NCBI GenBank assembly: GCA_905250125.1
Contig: CAJNOL010000135.1
Span: 1 to 64,000 of the forward strand
Source: Rotaria sordida
Taxonomy: Eukaryota; Rotifera; Eurotatoria; Philodinida; Philodinidae
Direction: 5' to 3'
Length of the DNA stretch: 64,000 nt
The notes under the pieces: generated by a model
Databases searched by the model: none
The model's input: the letters and a program-made list of their open reading frames with translations, nothing else
Told to the model about the DNA's origin: nothing
Program-made: the position numbers and the translations under genes
In this document: positions 34,901-47,300 of the stretch, one piece after another
How the letters are laid out: each line of letters starts with the position of its first letter
Position numbering within the stretch: the first letter of the stretch is position 1

Positions 34901-37772
34901 TGAAAATTATCTGTTAAACGATAATCATCACCACCTATAATTCCATCAGTTAATTGACCAAGACCACCTAAATAAAAGAATTTAATAAACGATAATTTAT
35001 TATATTTTAAGAAGATTTCTATGCCGTTTTCCATCAAACTCAAAATTCTCATATGCTTTCTTCCAAGGGAGAGTAAAAAATGATCGCCTCTTACGTGTGT
35101 ATTCACATTGAGTACCGGATTGATTTTTAAGGTTTTTTTTCTATCTCCTTTCTTTTAAATAAAAAAACCATATAATGTTTTGAACATCATTTTCCTTTTT
35201 CTTTTGGAAAAAATCTGCCAAAAATCAGCAGTACAATAGTTTAGAAAAAGTTTCAGCTCGATCATACATATCATGTCTAAGGAATGGTGATGATTTTATA
35301 AGTTTTGCGTGAAAACTTGTTATATAACAAATGTTTCATCTTTTCCATTTTTTTAATGTTAAAGCAAAAAAACTAAAAGTTTTTAGTCATTGAAAGAAGT
35401 TTTCTTTAGGATCAATATAAAGCAGATATGATTAGTATCGATCGAGACATCATCTTTATGTGAATATTAGGCTTTGAAATCAGACTATTTTTTGATGGTT
35501 CGATCTAACTTAGAAATGGCATTATTAAAAATATATTTGTTTTACAAAAAAGATTTCTACGAGACGAAACTCCACAATCTCTGCAGTCATTTATGAGAAC
35601 ATGATAAAAAGTTTATTATAATAGTGATCATAAGTTCAATAAATTCGAATTACTTATTGAGCTGAAAGTCTAAGATGTATTCGTGGATAGTCCAATTTCT
35701 TAAAGACTATCATTTGTTAACATAAGCTTTCACGAGTAAAATGCACGTTGATCAATTTCAAAGAGTCAAATCGGTTTCTATTTTTAGTTACACTGTTAGC
35801 ACTATTTCACTTCAGTAACACTCATACCACTTAATGCAATTGATAGTGCACTTGAATGTGTATAGACGAGGAATATCATTGAACTAAATAAATGCTCTGC
35901 CTTTATTTATTGACTAAATGAAATTTGTAAAACGTTTGCATAATAAAGATTCTTGATTGTTACCAGTTGCGAGGTATAAAATTCATGTCAAAAAATTTTG
36001 ACGAAAAATTAGACTAAAATCAATTAAAATAGCGCTGTTTAATTGGGATTGAAATCTGATTTTTTTTTACTTTAAAAACAGATTTCAATTGATTTTAATC
36101 TTTCTTTGATAGGGCAATATAGTTTTATCGATTGAAATTGATTTTTTTTTCAAAACGATTAAGAAAGATCACGATCAAATGAAATCTATCTTTAAAGTTG
36201 AAAAATTAGACTTTTTCTACTTTCTTACATGGAGAAATCTTCCTAAGGTCGGGCCAGATGGCTCGACAAAAGTATAGGCCTGTCCGGCAGTGTCTTATTC
36301 AGCGTAGAGACCGAGTGAATATCGCCCCCCGAAGATCAGGTTGGTCTTCTTGAGTTTATGGTTAGTGCGCTACGAGTCTGTACTCCCAAAAATAAGTGTT
36401 TGCCCGTCGGAAAGTAAAATCCACATTGAACACTGCTACTCGACCCAGAGGAAAATCTCTCTGAGTTGGATCGGGCGCCTCATTTCAAACCTCGACAAAT
36501 ATATATTATAAAACACCAATGTAGAAAGTTTTACTATCAAAACTTCAAAGAATTCAAAAGTTTCAATCTCTTCTAGTCATTTAAACGAGTGTCAAAACTA
36601 ATAATGAACCTACAAAAACTGAATTTACCTTTTAATGTTCCATTTTCATAATATCCATCATATGTTTCGTCAACAAATTCTACGCCATAACTACGTTTAT
36701 CACCTTGTGGCATTGAATAAGACATAGGACCATCTAAAAAAGCAAACATTTTTTTTCTCTCTCAAATCTTGAATACCAAAAAAACATCGTCTCTAACCTC
36801 CATACGAACATCCATAAAGTTCTAAACGCATACAAATATATTTAGGTTTTAGTGTAGTTACGATCGGTATAATTCGTATTTGTTTAGCAATTAATGATGG
36901 TAAAATGTCACGTATAGTTGGTATATGACTATTTGCATTTCCACTTAAAATCTATGATTAAACAAAAAAAAAAAGGAAAAGTTTAAAAGAAAAATATATC
37001 TTTTATTATGATTGTATATATTTCTTTTCTTCTGGAAAATATATTTTGTCTGATAACATTTGTCCCTGATTAATCAAGGTCAAAAACAGAAATGTATACT
37101 TAAAATTTATGATGATTAATCACTTTCATTGACAAGAACATAAACGAATCATTAGTAAAAGATTTTCTCTAAGCAAATTTTCCTTACATATTGCCCTGAA
37201 AAATCTTTATATTTAATCCATTTTTGTTCATTTTCACGACGATATTCAATACGAAATGAATCAGCATATTGTTCATTCTATAGATAAAAATAAAAGAAAA
37301 ACAATTAAAACTAAAAATGTTTTTTTTTTCATACTGGTTGTTGACTAAATTTTCCTTGAAGTTCAATAAGTGTAATAACGGTTACATTGACTAAATCAAT
37401 TTGTATATATTCATATGTTGTTGTTGAAATTTTATTTAACGGACACCATCCATTATTTTCACTTCGAATTCTAATTAAATAAAAAAGAAACATTTTATTA
37501 CATCAAAAGAAAAAAATTCAATTATTGAACCTTGCTTGTGATGCTGTTGAATTTATTCCAGTATGACTACTTGATGAAAAAGCTGAATCTAATATTTTAC
37601 CTGTTTCGATTCCTAACGGAGATCGACAAGTTTCTTTAAAACAAAAAAAGTTATTAGTTCTCTTTTTTTCTCTTTTAATTATTTATTTATTACCTAGATC
37701 AAATTGTTTAGTACTTGGCAAGATAAGTACTAATATGAATAAACAAATAATGCTCATCGTCACCATTGTCAT
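31997..37772 (-). CDS. Discoidin-domain receptor with degenerate kinase (predicted pseudokinase)
   Basis: Fifteen minus-strand exons: 37772-37694, 37633-37531, 37470-37335, 37277-37188, 36951-36798, 36733-36629, 34967-34470, 34397-34262, 34191-34082, 34014-33806, 33282-33052, 32992-32901, 32834-32658, 32592-32361, 32299-31997; all phases agree, 884 aa. A signal peptide is followed by a discoidin domain (CRSPLGIETGKI to LELYGC), then the DDR-specific second beta domain (GGLGQLTDGIIGGDDYR), a transmembrane helix (LLLASSLFILLIVLLIFIYF), a juxtamembrane region with NPYL and NPYASIDVY motifs, and a kinase-like domain. HRDIAARN, IRWMAPE, DVWSFG and a VAIK-type Lys (VLIKAL) are present. The DFG position reads NSA and the Gly-rich loop is reduced (MDGCFGT). 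DDRs are collagen-binding receptor tyrosine kinases; here signalling by catalysis is doubtful. The 1.66-kb intron 34968-36628 holds a GC-richer island. Confidence 0.9.
36040..36095. repeat. Imperfect hairpin in receptor intron
   Basis: ATTGAAATCTG and CAGATTTCAAT form an inverted repeat around a T-rich loop. Similar words (GATTGAAATTGATTTTTT) follow at about 36130-36150. No element ends were identified. Confidence 0.5.
36240..36495. repeat. GC-richer island of unknown origin in receptor intron
   Basis: About 250 bp with much higher GC than the surrounding AT-rich intron, no open frame, and stem-like words (CGACCCAGAGG then CTCTCTGAGTTGG). A piece TGGTTAGTGCGC at about 36359 resembles a Pol III A-box, which raises the possibility of a tRNA-derived SINE, but I find no convincing B-box or poly-A tail. 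Another copy in the genome would decide. Confidence 0.3.
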
Positions 37773-40700
37773 CTAATCTTGCCCATCACCTGAAACACAC
37801 GAATAATGTAAGGATTAAAGTAAAAAGAGAAAAAAAAGTAGAGAAAGGGAAATGTGACACCGACTGATTGGAAAAACGACTGTTGTAATTAGAAATTGTA
37901 TGTACATGATTAAATAGAAAAGAAGGAAGCGATGTTTTTCTTTTCTCTCAACCGTTCAGTGTATATATATATATACGAACGACCTTGCTTTTCTCTCTGA
38001 TATCGGTTGATCGCGCGCAAATAGATTGAAAATCAGCATGATGCTTTCTTTTTTCTGTTTGCTCCCATAATCTCTTTTTCTTCTGTTGTTAGTTCTAATA
38101 TAACAAACCGACGACACTGTTCATCAAAACTAATTGGATTGTATTTCAACAAAAAAAAAAAGAAAGACCGATGCCTAAGGATAGGTAAAAAAAACAAATG
38201 GAATGAATATTATAAGTGTCAATCATTCAAAACAACTGTTGTCGTCTGAAAGAATATCGAAGAAATTTTATATTCTATATAAAATATAAATGTTTGAATG
38301 AGATTTTTTTTTTTCGTTTTTTCTTTTCTTTTGTTATATGAGATAATGATTTATTCTTTAGAAGAAAAAGATCGACAAAGGTTATCGGTAATATCTTTTA
38401 TGATCGGAAATAAATATACTGATCGAAAAACGAAGAAAAAAAAACCTTTAAGACAGACCTATTGACGTACTTTCGATTCGATTTTCTCTTTTTGATTTGA
38501 TTGATCGACTCTATCGATTGATATTGAATGAACTGAGCCTGAGTATATAATGTACATAATATTTGTATGCGCTATGAAGAGAGAGTCTGCTCACTGTTTC
38601 GCATGATTAAACCATACTACTATTATTATTATTACTACTTTATGAGAAATGACATAAACGTTCGTTTTCTCCCTCCCTTTCTTTTGTGTGGGTATGAGCA
38701 TCCTTTTAATTGAATTAGCGATTATTAAGTATAGCGCGTGTGTTGTGTCATTTCATCGTTTTTCTTTTTTCGAAGAGTGGGTGAGGTCAGCTTATGAGAA
38801 GGACACATCGCCTGTCGGCTCCATGTTTTAATGGATGACAGCAGGAATGCCAATTTCGACATAGATCACACAAAAATGTTGACGTTTTGCATGTATATAT
38901 ATATGTACTATAATTGACTATGATAGGGATCATTATCAAGTGGACTCAAGTTAATACACTACGATGTAAAATGAAAGATAACAAGAAAATAAAAAAGAAA
39001 AAAGGAAAAAAGAAAAAGAAAAATAAGTGAACATATTTATATCGAGAAATAGATCAACTTTATTGAAATGAACCACAAAAAATAACACATGCAATCTATG
39101 CACACCTATCATTTAGATGTGTTGATTAAAATTAATCATGTTTAAAATTCATCATGAAAAGGGACAATAGTCACAAACAAAGAAACGAAATAAATAATAC
39201 GAAATAAATCTTACAGTTCAATGTTGAATATACAGATGATACATACGGTTGCAATTTTTCAGTAAAACAAGTAATAATAGAAATGAAAGGTTGATTGTAC
39301 ATAGTGAGAGAAACAAGGAAAAACGAACCTAATTTATATGATATCCTGTTTCGAGACTAAGCATTCTTTCATATACGTTTCTATAATGTTTTTCTAACAT
39401 TTTTATTTTTGATGCTTCACATTCATTTCTCCATTTCTTTTATATATGTATGTGTATATGTGATAACCTCTATTCTTCTTTTAATGCAAAACAGTAACTA
39501 TATATATATATAAATCTTGCTGTTTCTATTGAGTGTTTGTATATATATGTCAAGTCGATGGTTAACGATACTTCAGGTGTATGTCTCGTAATCACTAAAT
39601 AGATTGTGTCGTTTTTGATTGACATATATTTTCTCGCCACAAGTACTTCTATTTCATTCCAGTTGAATAGACTGGTGTTTAATAATCGATAGATATTACC
39701 GCATTCTACTCTTGAAAAATTTACGGAAGCGTATAAAAAAAAAGAATGGTCAAATGAATGAATGAACGAAGAAACAATCTTAATACGGTTGGTACATACA
39801 TACATACATATATATGTGTGCCATCTGCTGATGTGCATGCGTGCCGGTAAAGTTTGTACAAATAACAATTTCTAATCTCTTTCGATGGGAGCCATTTTGA
39901 CGATTACAAAAAAAAAAAGAAGGAAGAAGAGAGAGAGCACAAGCAATGAGAAGATTGTTCGAGTCCAATTTCAATTTGGCACGCAATCCTATGTATTCTC
40001 TCTAAAAGATATATTTGCCGACCATTGGTCAATAGAGTCTGACACAGGAAATCCAGTTCATTAAATCTCGTTTTTCTTTTTCTATTAAATGAGCAATGAT
40101 CATATTCATCAACAACTATAAATGTCAGACAGTTGTTTCCTTTTAGTTAAAAAAAGAAAGAACGTAAATTTTCTTTCTTTTTTTTTTCTTTTGAACTTAC
40201 TCGTCTGACTACTTGTCAAACACTTACTTACTTGATCCCTTCGAAAAGTTGTAGTTAGTAAACGACGAGCTTATGAAAGAGATTTAAGAGAAAAAGAAAG
40301 ATACAACATCCATGTTCTTTCAAGCGCATAATGGGGGAGAGCGAGTCAGAAAGAAGGGAGAGAGAGAGAGAGAGAGCGAGAGAGAAAAAGGCAAAACTCA
40401 CTTTTCCTTTTCTTTCTTCTCTTCTATTATTGTAACGGTGCATACAAACACACACACCCACATATTATGATGATGCTTGTATACGAGACATAATTAGAGA
40501 CATGAAATCCCGGTGTAATGAAATGAAACGAGCGGAAGAGAAGATCAGATATGTGGAAATGCTGAGGTGTGGATAATTACTTCACCTTCTTTTCTCTAAC
40601 CAATGTTATACAAACTAAATATAGGCACATATATTGTAATTACAAAATAGATGCGAACTAGATATTTATGATTAAAAAAAAAAAGAGAATGAAATGCCCC

Positions 40701-41394
40701 AGGCGGTCAACAACTTTCTTGATTAAGATAAAGAGACATAAAATGAAATTACTGTTAAAGACATATATAATTTCTATTTACATGTCAGTTATCTCATTGA
40801 AACAATATTTATATTATTACCTTGAACAGTCTATTACATTTAAGCTATCTATTAAAATATCAGAACAAAGAAAAAAAAAGCCTCGCTCTATTATTTGTTG
40901 GTATGTCAAGATTCACTCATCATTTTTACGAAATCAGTTTGATAACCTTGAACTTCACTTAGTAAAAACGACACACATGTACACAATTGAAATCGAGTGC
41001 TACTTAAAATGACTCGCAGTCGATAAAAAAAAAGTAGAAGATCATCATTATCGTCATCATCATGATGTATATGTAGAGGTTAGTTTACATCAGTTGGCCT
41101 TGAAGGACTACACAAAGTACAATATGGACACGCACTTGTGATTTGAGCACATGCAATGATTTTGTTTGAGCACAAACGATCGAGGGTGTTCCACTCGAAA
41201 TCAATGTCAAAATGATGAAAAAAAAAAAACTCGATGTATAAATGTGAATGCATAGACATACATCATTTTCTTTAAATATGACATACTTATTAGGCTTTAT
41301 CTTAATCTTTAAGAATTAGAAAAGTTTTTTTCTTTTTTCTTCTTTTTATGTTACTATGACAGATGTTAAAAGAAAATGAAATATTTATATATAA
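37773..41394. other. Intergenic region upstream of the receptor gene
   Basis: A 3.6-kb gap between two divergent genes, so it should contain the promoters of both. A TA-repeat block (about 37963-37976) lies some 190 bp upstream of the receptor ATG. A purine-rich GA microsatellite lies at about 40358-40388. Open frames such as 39470-39868 and 40668-41012 look like chance products of simple sequence. No gene supported. Confidence 0.55.
40358..40388 (+). repeat. GA microsatellite
   Basis: A run of GA dinucleotides with one interruption (GC), in the gap upstream of the receptor gene. GA tracts are common promoter-proximal sequence; no function can be assigned. Confidence 0.7.
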
Positions 41395-41965
41395 ATGATT
41401 AGAGATTCTATACGAAATGATCTATGTTTATTAATATTATTACCAGCTAATAATGCAGCAAGAATATATTGTAATCAAATTGAATCATCTTCAATATGTC
41501 AAATACAAATGAATAATGATTATATTCAAAAAGGTTTAATTTATACATGTATTAAACAACAGCCAACAAAAATAAAAATGTATTGAAATATTTTAATATT
41601 TTTCCTTTTTTTTTTTTCTTTTTAATTTTATTTATTAATATATAATTAGGTTTGAAAATCAAAATATTGATTTGATAAAATCTGAATATAATATTCAGAA
41701 TAATAATAATAATTCATTGATATCAAAAAAGAAGACATCATTATGTTTATTAGATTCATTAAAAAATTTAACAATTGATAAAACAAATAATAAAATATCA
41801 AGAGATTTAATTAAACAACGTCGTGTAAAAATTAATAAAAAATATCTTTCATCATTACCAATGACAAATTCAATTATTTCGCCTCATACATTTAATTTAT
41901 GGTATAATAATAATAATAATAAGAAAAAGAATATTACCAATGAACAAGATTACGTTATCAAATGA
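41395..41965 (+). CDS. Unrecognised two-exon protein, 166 aa, Asn/Lys-rich
   Basis: Exon 1 (41395-41579) and exon 2 (41650-41965) join in frame across a 70-bp intron with donor GTATTG and acceptor ATTAG. The N-terminal exon (LCLLILLPANNAARIYC to YTCIKQQPTKIK) is compact and could be a small folded piece; the rest is basic, with two Asn runs (NNNNN twice). No signal peptide, membrane segment or known domain is seen. Upstream exons could exist. Codon style matches the flanking real genes, which is the main support. Function unknown. Confidence 0.45.
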
Positions 41966-44340
41966 TGTAATAGATATTCAAAATTTGAAATTGAAGAAAT
42001 TTAATAAGAATTTAATATATTCATATGTTCAATTTATTGAAATTGTATCTCTATTTCATAGATACATGAAATAATAGTAGAAGAGTTCAATAAGAAGAAA
42101 ATATTTTCATGAAAAAAAAAAAAGTTACATCATTACCATTTTTTTTCTTGTATGTTTGTGTTAATTTCTGCCGTTTTTTTTATTGTATTAAATCAAACAA
42201 AAAAAATATTATTCAAACTTTATTTAAGTTTAAAAAAAAAAAGATACACATACATAGAATTCAATTCTATGATAAATTCATGTGTTTTTTTTTCGTCTTT
42301 TGAAATTAATTAAATTATAATTGTCTATATTTAGAATGATTCATTCAGATGAAAATCTGTTGTCTAGAGTTACTATTGAATACATGTAACTATGATAGTT
42401 TTATTTTAATTATTTGATTAATAATTATTTCAATATCAAATGTTTGATTGCATGTTGTTTGTTCTCTTTTACAAACAAGTTTTTAATTACCTTCATAATA
42501 GAAAATGAGCGTATATATTTTAATTAAATTCTAAAGATTTAAACATGATATAGGACTTAATCATAGTACTTTTTTGCTTATAAAACATTAAGCCTAAGAT
42601 TTGTGAATACTTAAAGCATAGTATAATCAGTCAAGAAGATTTTTTTTTTGTCTCTCAGGTTATTTTCATTAATATATCAAATGAAAATTTATCGAGAAAC
42701 TATTCAAGTCAACATAAAAAAATGGATCATTGCTAATGATATAGATATCTTATATACATATTTCATTAATATCGAAGGTTAAAATGGCATTTTTGATTCT
42801 ATATTAATTTATTTGTTTGTATGATGAAGTAACTGTAATTTCCTTGACTAAGGTCGAAAATAAAAATGTCAAAAAGAGACATTCTACTGTTTGATATTAC
42901 GAAAGTTAAGCATCAAAATAAAACTATTTAAAAAATGTGAAGAAACATGATGCTAACAATCCTAAGTTATAACAATGTCACATGAACAAATGATCAATCT
43001 TTTTAATGAAACACAAACTGATGTTGATCAAATCTCTACTTATCCAATGCAACAATTATTAAGATATTTTGAAAAACAAATTCAATGAGTGATAGTTGAT
43101 TTCGAGAACGTGTTCACATGTGATATATGAACGAACAATGTTTGTGAAGATGAGAATGACAGCTTCAGTATTAAACTTATTCTCTTTCTTATCAAAGGTT
43201 ATCATAACAGAATGAACAGTCGAAGTCACTCCAACATATGTTCTTTCATCAAATTCTTTCAAGATGAAGAAAAAAAGGTACCACACATTATGATTCACTA
43301 GTCGGCTGGTGTCACTAGAAAAAAATAATATTCAAATAATAACCATACAACCAAGAATGTTCAGAACAGGGATGTCCCTCTCAATAGATTTCGTTATCCG
43401 AAAAATGCGAGATATCTTTTTCCGGCTTTTTATATTCGGTGACTAACACATTCTACATATTTCTCATACGATTTGAGCTCATCAAGTTCAAAATTTTCGA
43501 ACCCGATGAGCTCAATCTTCCGCCAATCTTGGTGATCTCTGTATAATCGATATGATAATAATCTTATCAATTTATCGGATATTCTTACTGATTTACCCTA
43601 TGTAGTTAGAAAAAGAACTAAAATAAAAATGCATCTATGTAATAGAAATTGTTTTATTCATTTATCTATGTTATTTCACTATGCTACTTATTTTTTTATC
43701 TTCCGTCAAAAAAATTTTTCTTTTAAAATATAGATGTTATACTTCTAATATCAAAATATAAAGTCTTTATTAATAATACTAGAACAATATCTTTTTCTGT
43801 ATTATACTTTTATATATCGTTTTTTGACATTTTTATTTTGCAATCACATTCACATATGCTCTAATCGTTTCATTTATATACTGAATCATTCAGATGTTTT
43901 TTTTTCTCATCACAATCATATTTCTTTTTTTTTTTGATTCCAATAATTAACTTTTTCTTATCAAAAATCTTTCAAATTTCTGTTTAGTTTTTTCTTTTGA
44001 AACTTAATAATTCAGTGATATCTTTTTAAATATAGATAAACAAGCATCCCATTCTCAGAAATCGACGATGGAGAGAAGAAAAAAAAAGACAATTATATAC
44101 TCATAATCTTAATTAATATAAAAAAATGGACTTTCAGTCAAGAACAAAAATCATGCACATGAATACAATACTTATTCTTTATGAATCTATCAAAAAAAGA
44201 ATTGGTCATTATCCCTGAGAATGAACAATAACCATTAAATAGCACCGATAATCAATGACAAAGAAAAAAAAAGAAGAGAGAACTGATTGCATCAATTTCA
44301 GATGAGAAACAACAACAAAAAGAAAACAAAAGAATAGATA
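41966..44340. other. Intergenic AT-rich region with one hairpin
   Basis: 2.4 kb with no supportable gene. It contains an imperfect inverted repeat at 43471-43516 (TTGAGCTCATC against GATGAGCTCAA) in a slightly less AT-rich island (43370-43560). The rest is low-complexity AT sequence and lies 3' of the SMYD4 gene. Confidence 0.55.
43471..43516. repeat. Imperfect inverted repeat
   Basis: Arms of about 18 bp (43471-43489 and 43499-43516) share TTGAGCTCATC and AGTTC/GGTTC, around a short AT loop. It may be part of an old MITE; no outer ends found. Confidence 0.55.
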
Positions 44341-47300
44341 TTAACCAAGACATAGATCACATTTTGCTTTTAAATCTTCTATTGTCTGTAAAACTCCAAT
44401 AGTACGCTTTTCATCTTCACTTATTGATATTGTTGATGTTGATGTCATTTGATCAAGTAAAATTTGTGCTTCAATTATTGTTCGACGAGCATCATCAAAT
44501 TTTCGACAATTAAATAATGTTTGAGCATATTTACGTAGAACATCAACAAGAAGTATTGTTGTTGATGAACATGATGTTGATAAATTCATTTTTAATATTG
44601 ATATACATTTATTTAAATACATACATGTATATTCAAATTGATTACGATCATTATATATTGAAGCAACTATAAGAAAAAAAAAATTATTTGTTTTTTTCTG
44701 TTATATTTAATTTATAATTTTTGCTTACTATATTCATAAAGATTTACAGTATCTAAATTAATTTCACGTAATATTTGTTCATAAAGTCGTGTAGAATCAC
44801 TAAGTAATTTTAAACTTTGTTCCCATGATGAATGATTTTGTGTATATGATGAAAGACCTTGAGAAAATATACGTTTTGCTTCAAGTAATTTATCAGATGT
44901 TGTTAAATAAAAACGAGTTAAATCATTTGTTTGTTGACTATCATGAACAATTAATGATTGTGATTGAGAATGATCAGTTGAATTATTCATTATTGTTGTT
45001 GTTGTTGTTGTTGTTGTTTTAGGATTATGTAATTTACGTGTTGTAGATATCTTCGTTTTGCGACATGAAAACAAAAAAGAAAAAAAATACACAAATAAAT
45101 GATATTAGAAAAAGAATTTATAAAGTTAATTTATTAGCTAAAACTTAATTTTAGTATCAAAAATTTAATGAATATGACGTGTTTAAGAATACAAATAATG
45201 TTATTTGATCATTTCATTTTCAAGATTGATTTCATTAAAACAAGTAAAAAAACAAAAAAAAAAAAGGTGAAGAAGTTTTAGATGTCATGAAAATTGAGTA
45301 TTTCAAAAAATGCTAAAATTTAGTGAAAACTCAAACAATGGTTAATTTTTTAGGCAATAAAATATTTCAAATTTAAATCAATTGAAACTTAACATAGTTC
45401 AATGAGTCTCATAATATTTTGTTAAACCTACTAGGTTTTGAAAATATATATTCAATTAGATCGGCGTCGAATTATATGAAGTTTAATCGAACCTAACAAC
45501 TAATGTTCACGTCAGAATTGAAGAGGGATGAGTATAAGTTCAATAGCTTGACAACAGCAATAGCTAGTGATCTGCGATTTCCAGCAATCGAAAGAGGAGA
45601 ACTCCAGACAGCTTTTTGTTTGATACTATACAGGACAAAATTTTTTTAGAGTCCATCATCTTCGCAAAATATTTTAAAAAATGCATAAAAACGATGTTAT
45701 GTTTCGATGTAATTTTGATTTTAACATATACTTCAGATAGAGAGACTTCGTATCTATAGTTCAAGGCATGATTCAGATGATTATCTTCTTATATATAAAT
45801 ATTGAGAAAATAAGATCACATATCTATTTGATCAAATTATATAGAATTCTGTTGATTTTTAGCAAATTTTACGACTTTTTATTAAAATTTCCTTGAAACG
45901 AACTACCGTTTTCAAGCATTTTCTTTTTAAATATTTTGCGAAGATGATGAGTTTTAAAATTGTTTTGTCTTATATAGTATTAGGCAAAAAGGCGTCCGGA
46001 ATTCTTCTTGTTCGATTGCTAAAAACCACAGATCACTACTTATTACCATTGTCGATCTATTGAGTTTATACCCATCTCTCTTTAATTCTGACGTTGATAT
46101 TAGCTATCTATTTGAAAATATTTGCAACTCTCTAAAGTTCTCTATGATTTCATACACTTCTACTGTAGAAATTATTGCTTCTTTTCTATTGTTATGAGTG
46201 TTCCGAGGTTGCAAGGATTGAGGGGGGGAGGATCGATGACTTAGAAGACTGATTGAAAGATTTTTGCTAAAGTTGATCGGATTTAGTGAGGAGAAGATTG
46301 AGAGTTTTTTTGGAATTGATGATCAAAAGAAAACTATGAAATTCCTCTATACTGAGGAAATCATCTTCCCGACCCCTTCTTCTCCGTTCGCGACATTCCT
46401 GTCAAATGCACATAAATCTTAGCGTTGCACGAAAACACTGTAATGTTGATTTGACGGTTATTAATATAGACTGCTCAAGAATAAGTTCTAAATACCTTTG
46501 ATTTCTTAAATATAGAAGTGTCGTATTAGAATTATCATTAGTATTTATTAATACTAATGCTAATGTTTTAGGTATTAGTATTAAAATTAACCTTAATACT
46601 ATGATATTATTTGCATTAGAATTAATTAATCCGAAATTGCTGTATTCAACTAGCGTTATTTTAAATCCTAATATATAGATTACCAACGACTAGATTTTCG
46701 ACACTAAGTTTAGAAGTTCCCAAAATCGAACAATTTTGTTTTGTTTTGGGAATGACACTTCCGGATATAGGAAACTTTCGATCATGAATAGTCATAGGTG
46801 ATATATGTATTAGAATTAAAATTAATACTAATCTGGCACTTCTAGTGAAATACACAAAATGTAAACAAATAGTTAATACATACATTAATTGATGTCATTA
46901 TGCTCCTTGTGATCTCATATTATAATATCCACAAGTTCATTTAAGTTATTCGTGTTTATTAGACTGAAAAACTTTTCCTAAAGAAATGTTTATGTTTTGA
47001 TAACTCTCTAACCTATCAATTATGATTATCATTTCACACGAAACATCTTTTATGTTTAGGGTACATGTAAAAAACAAGGACTATACATATTGTATTCGTA
47101 GAGTATTTGTTACGGAATATAAGACAAAAATTTTTTTTTGAAAAAGAAAATGAAAGTACCCAAAATCGAAATTCTCATTTGTACCAAAGTAGATTCTAGA
47201 ATAAAAACTTGATTATTTTTCTAATTATATTAACTATTATTTATTTATTTTTTATTGAAAAATTTATAAATTATAAAAAGTAAATTTCTCAATTATATTC

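Noticed and set aside
34968..35106. Open frame extending the receptor exon upstream to an ATG at 35106
   Set aside because: The splice acceptor at 34968 joins in frame with the exon at 36629-36733 and matches the DDR domain; the extension is intron read-through.
37963..37976. TA block as a TATA box of the receptor gene
   Set aside because: It is a simple TA repeat about 190 bp from the ATG; similar runs are scattered through introns, so it is not evidence of a promoter.
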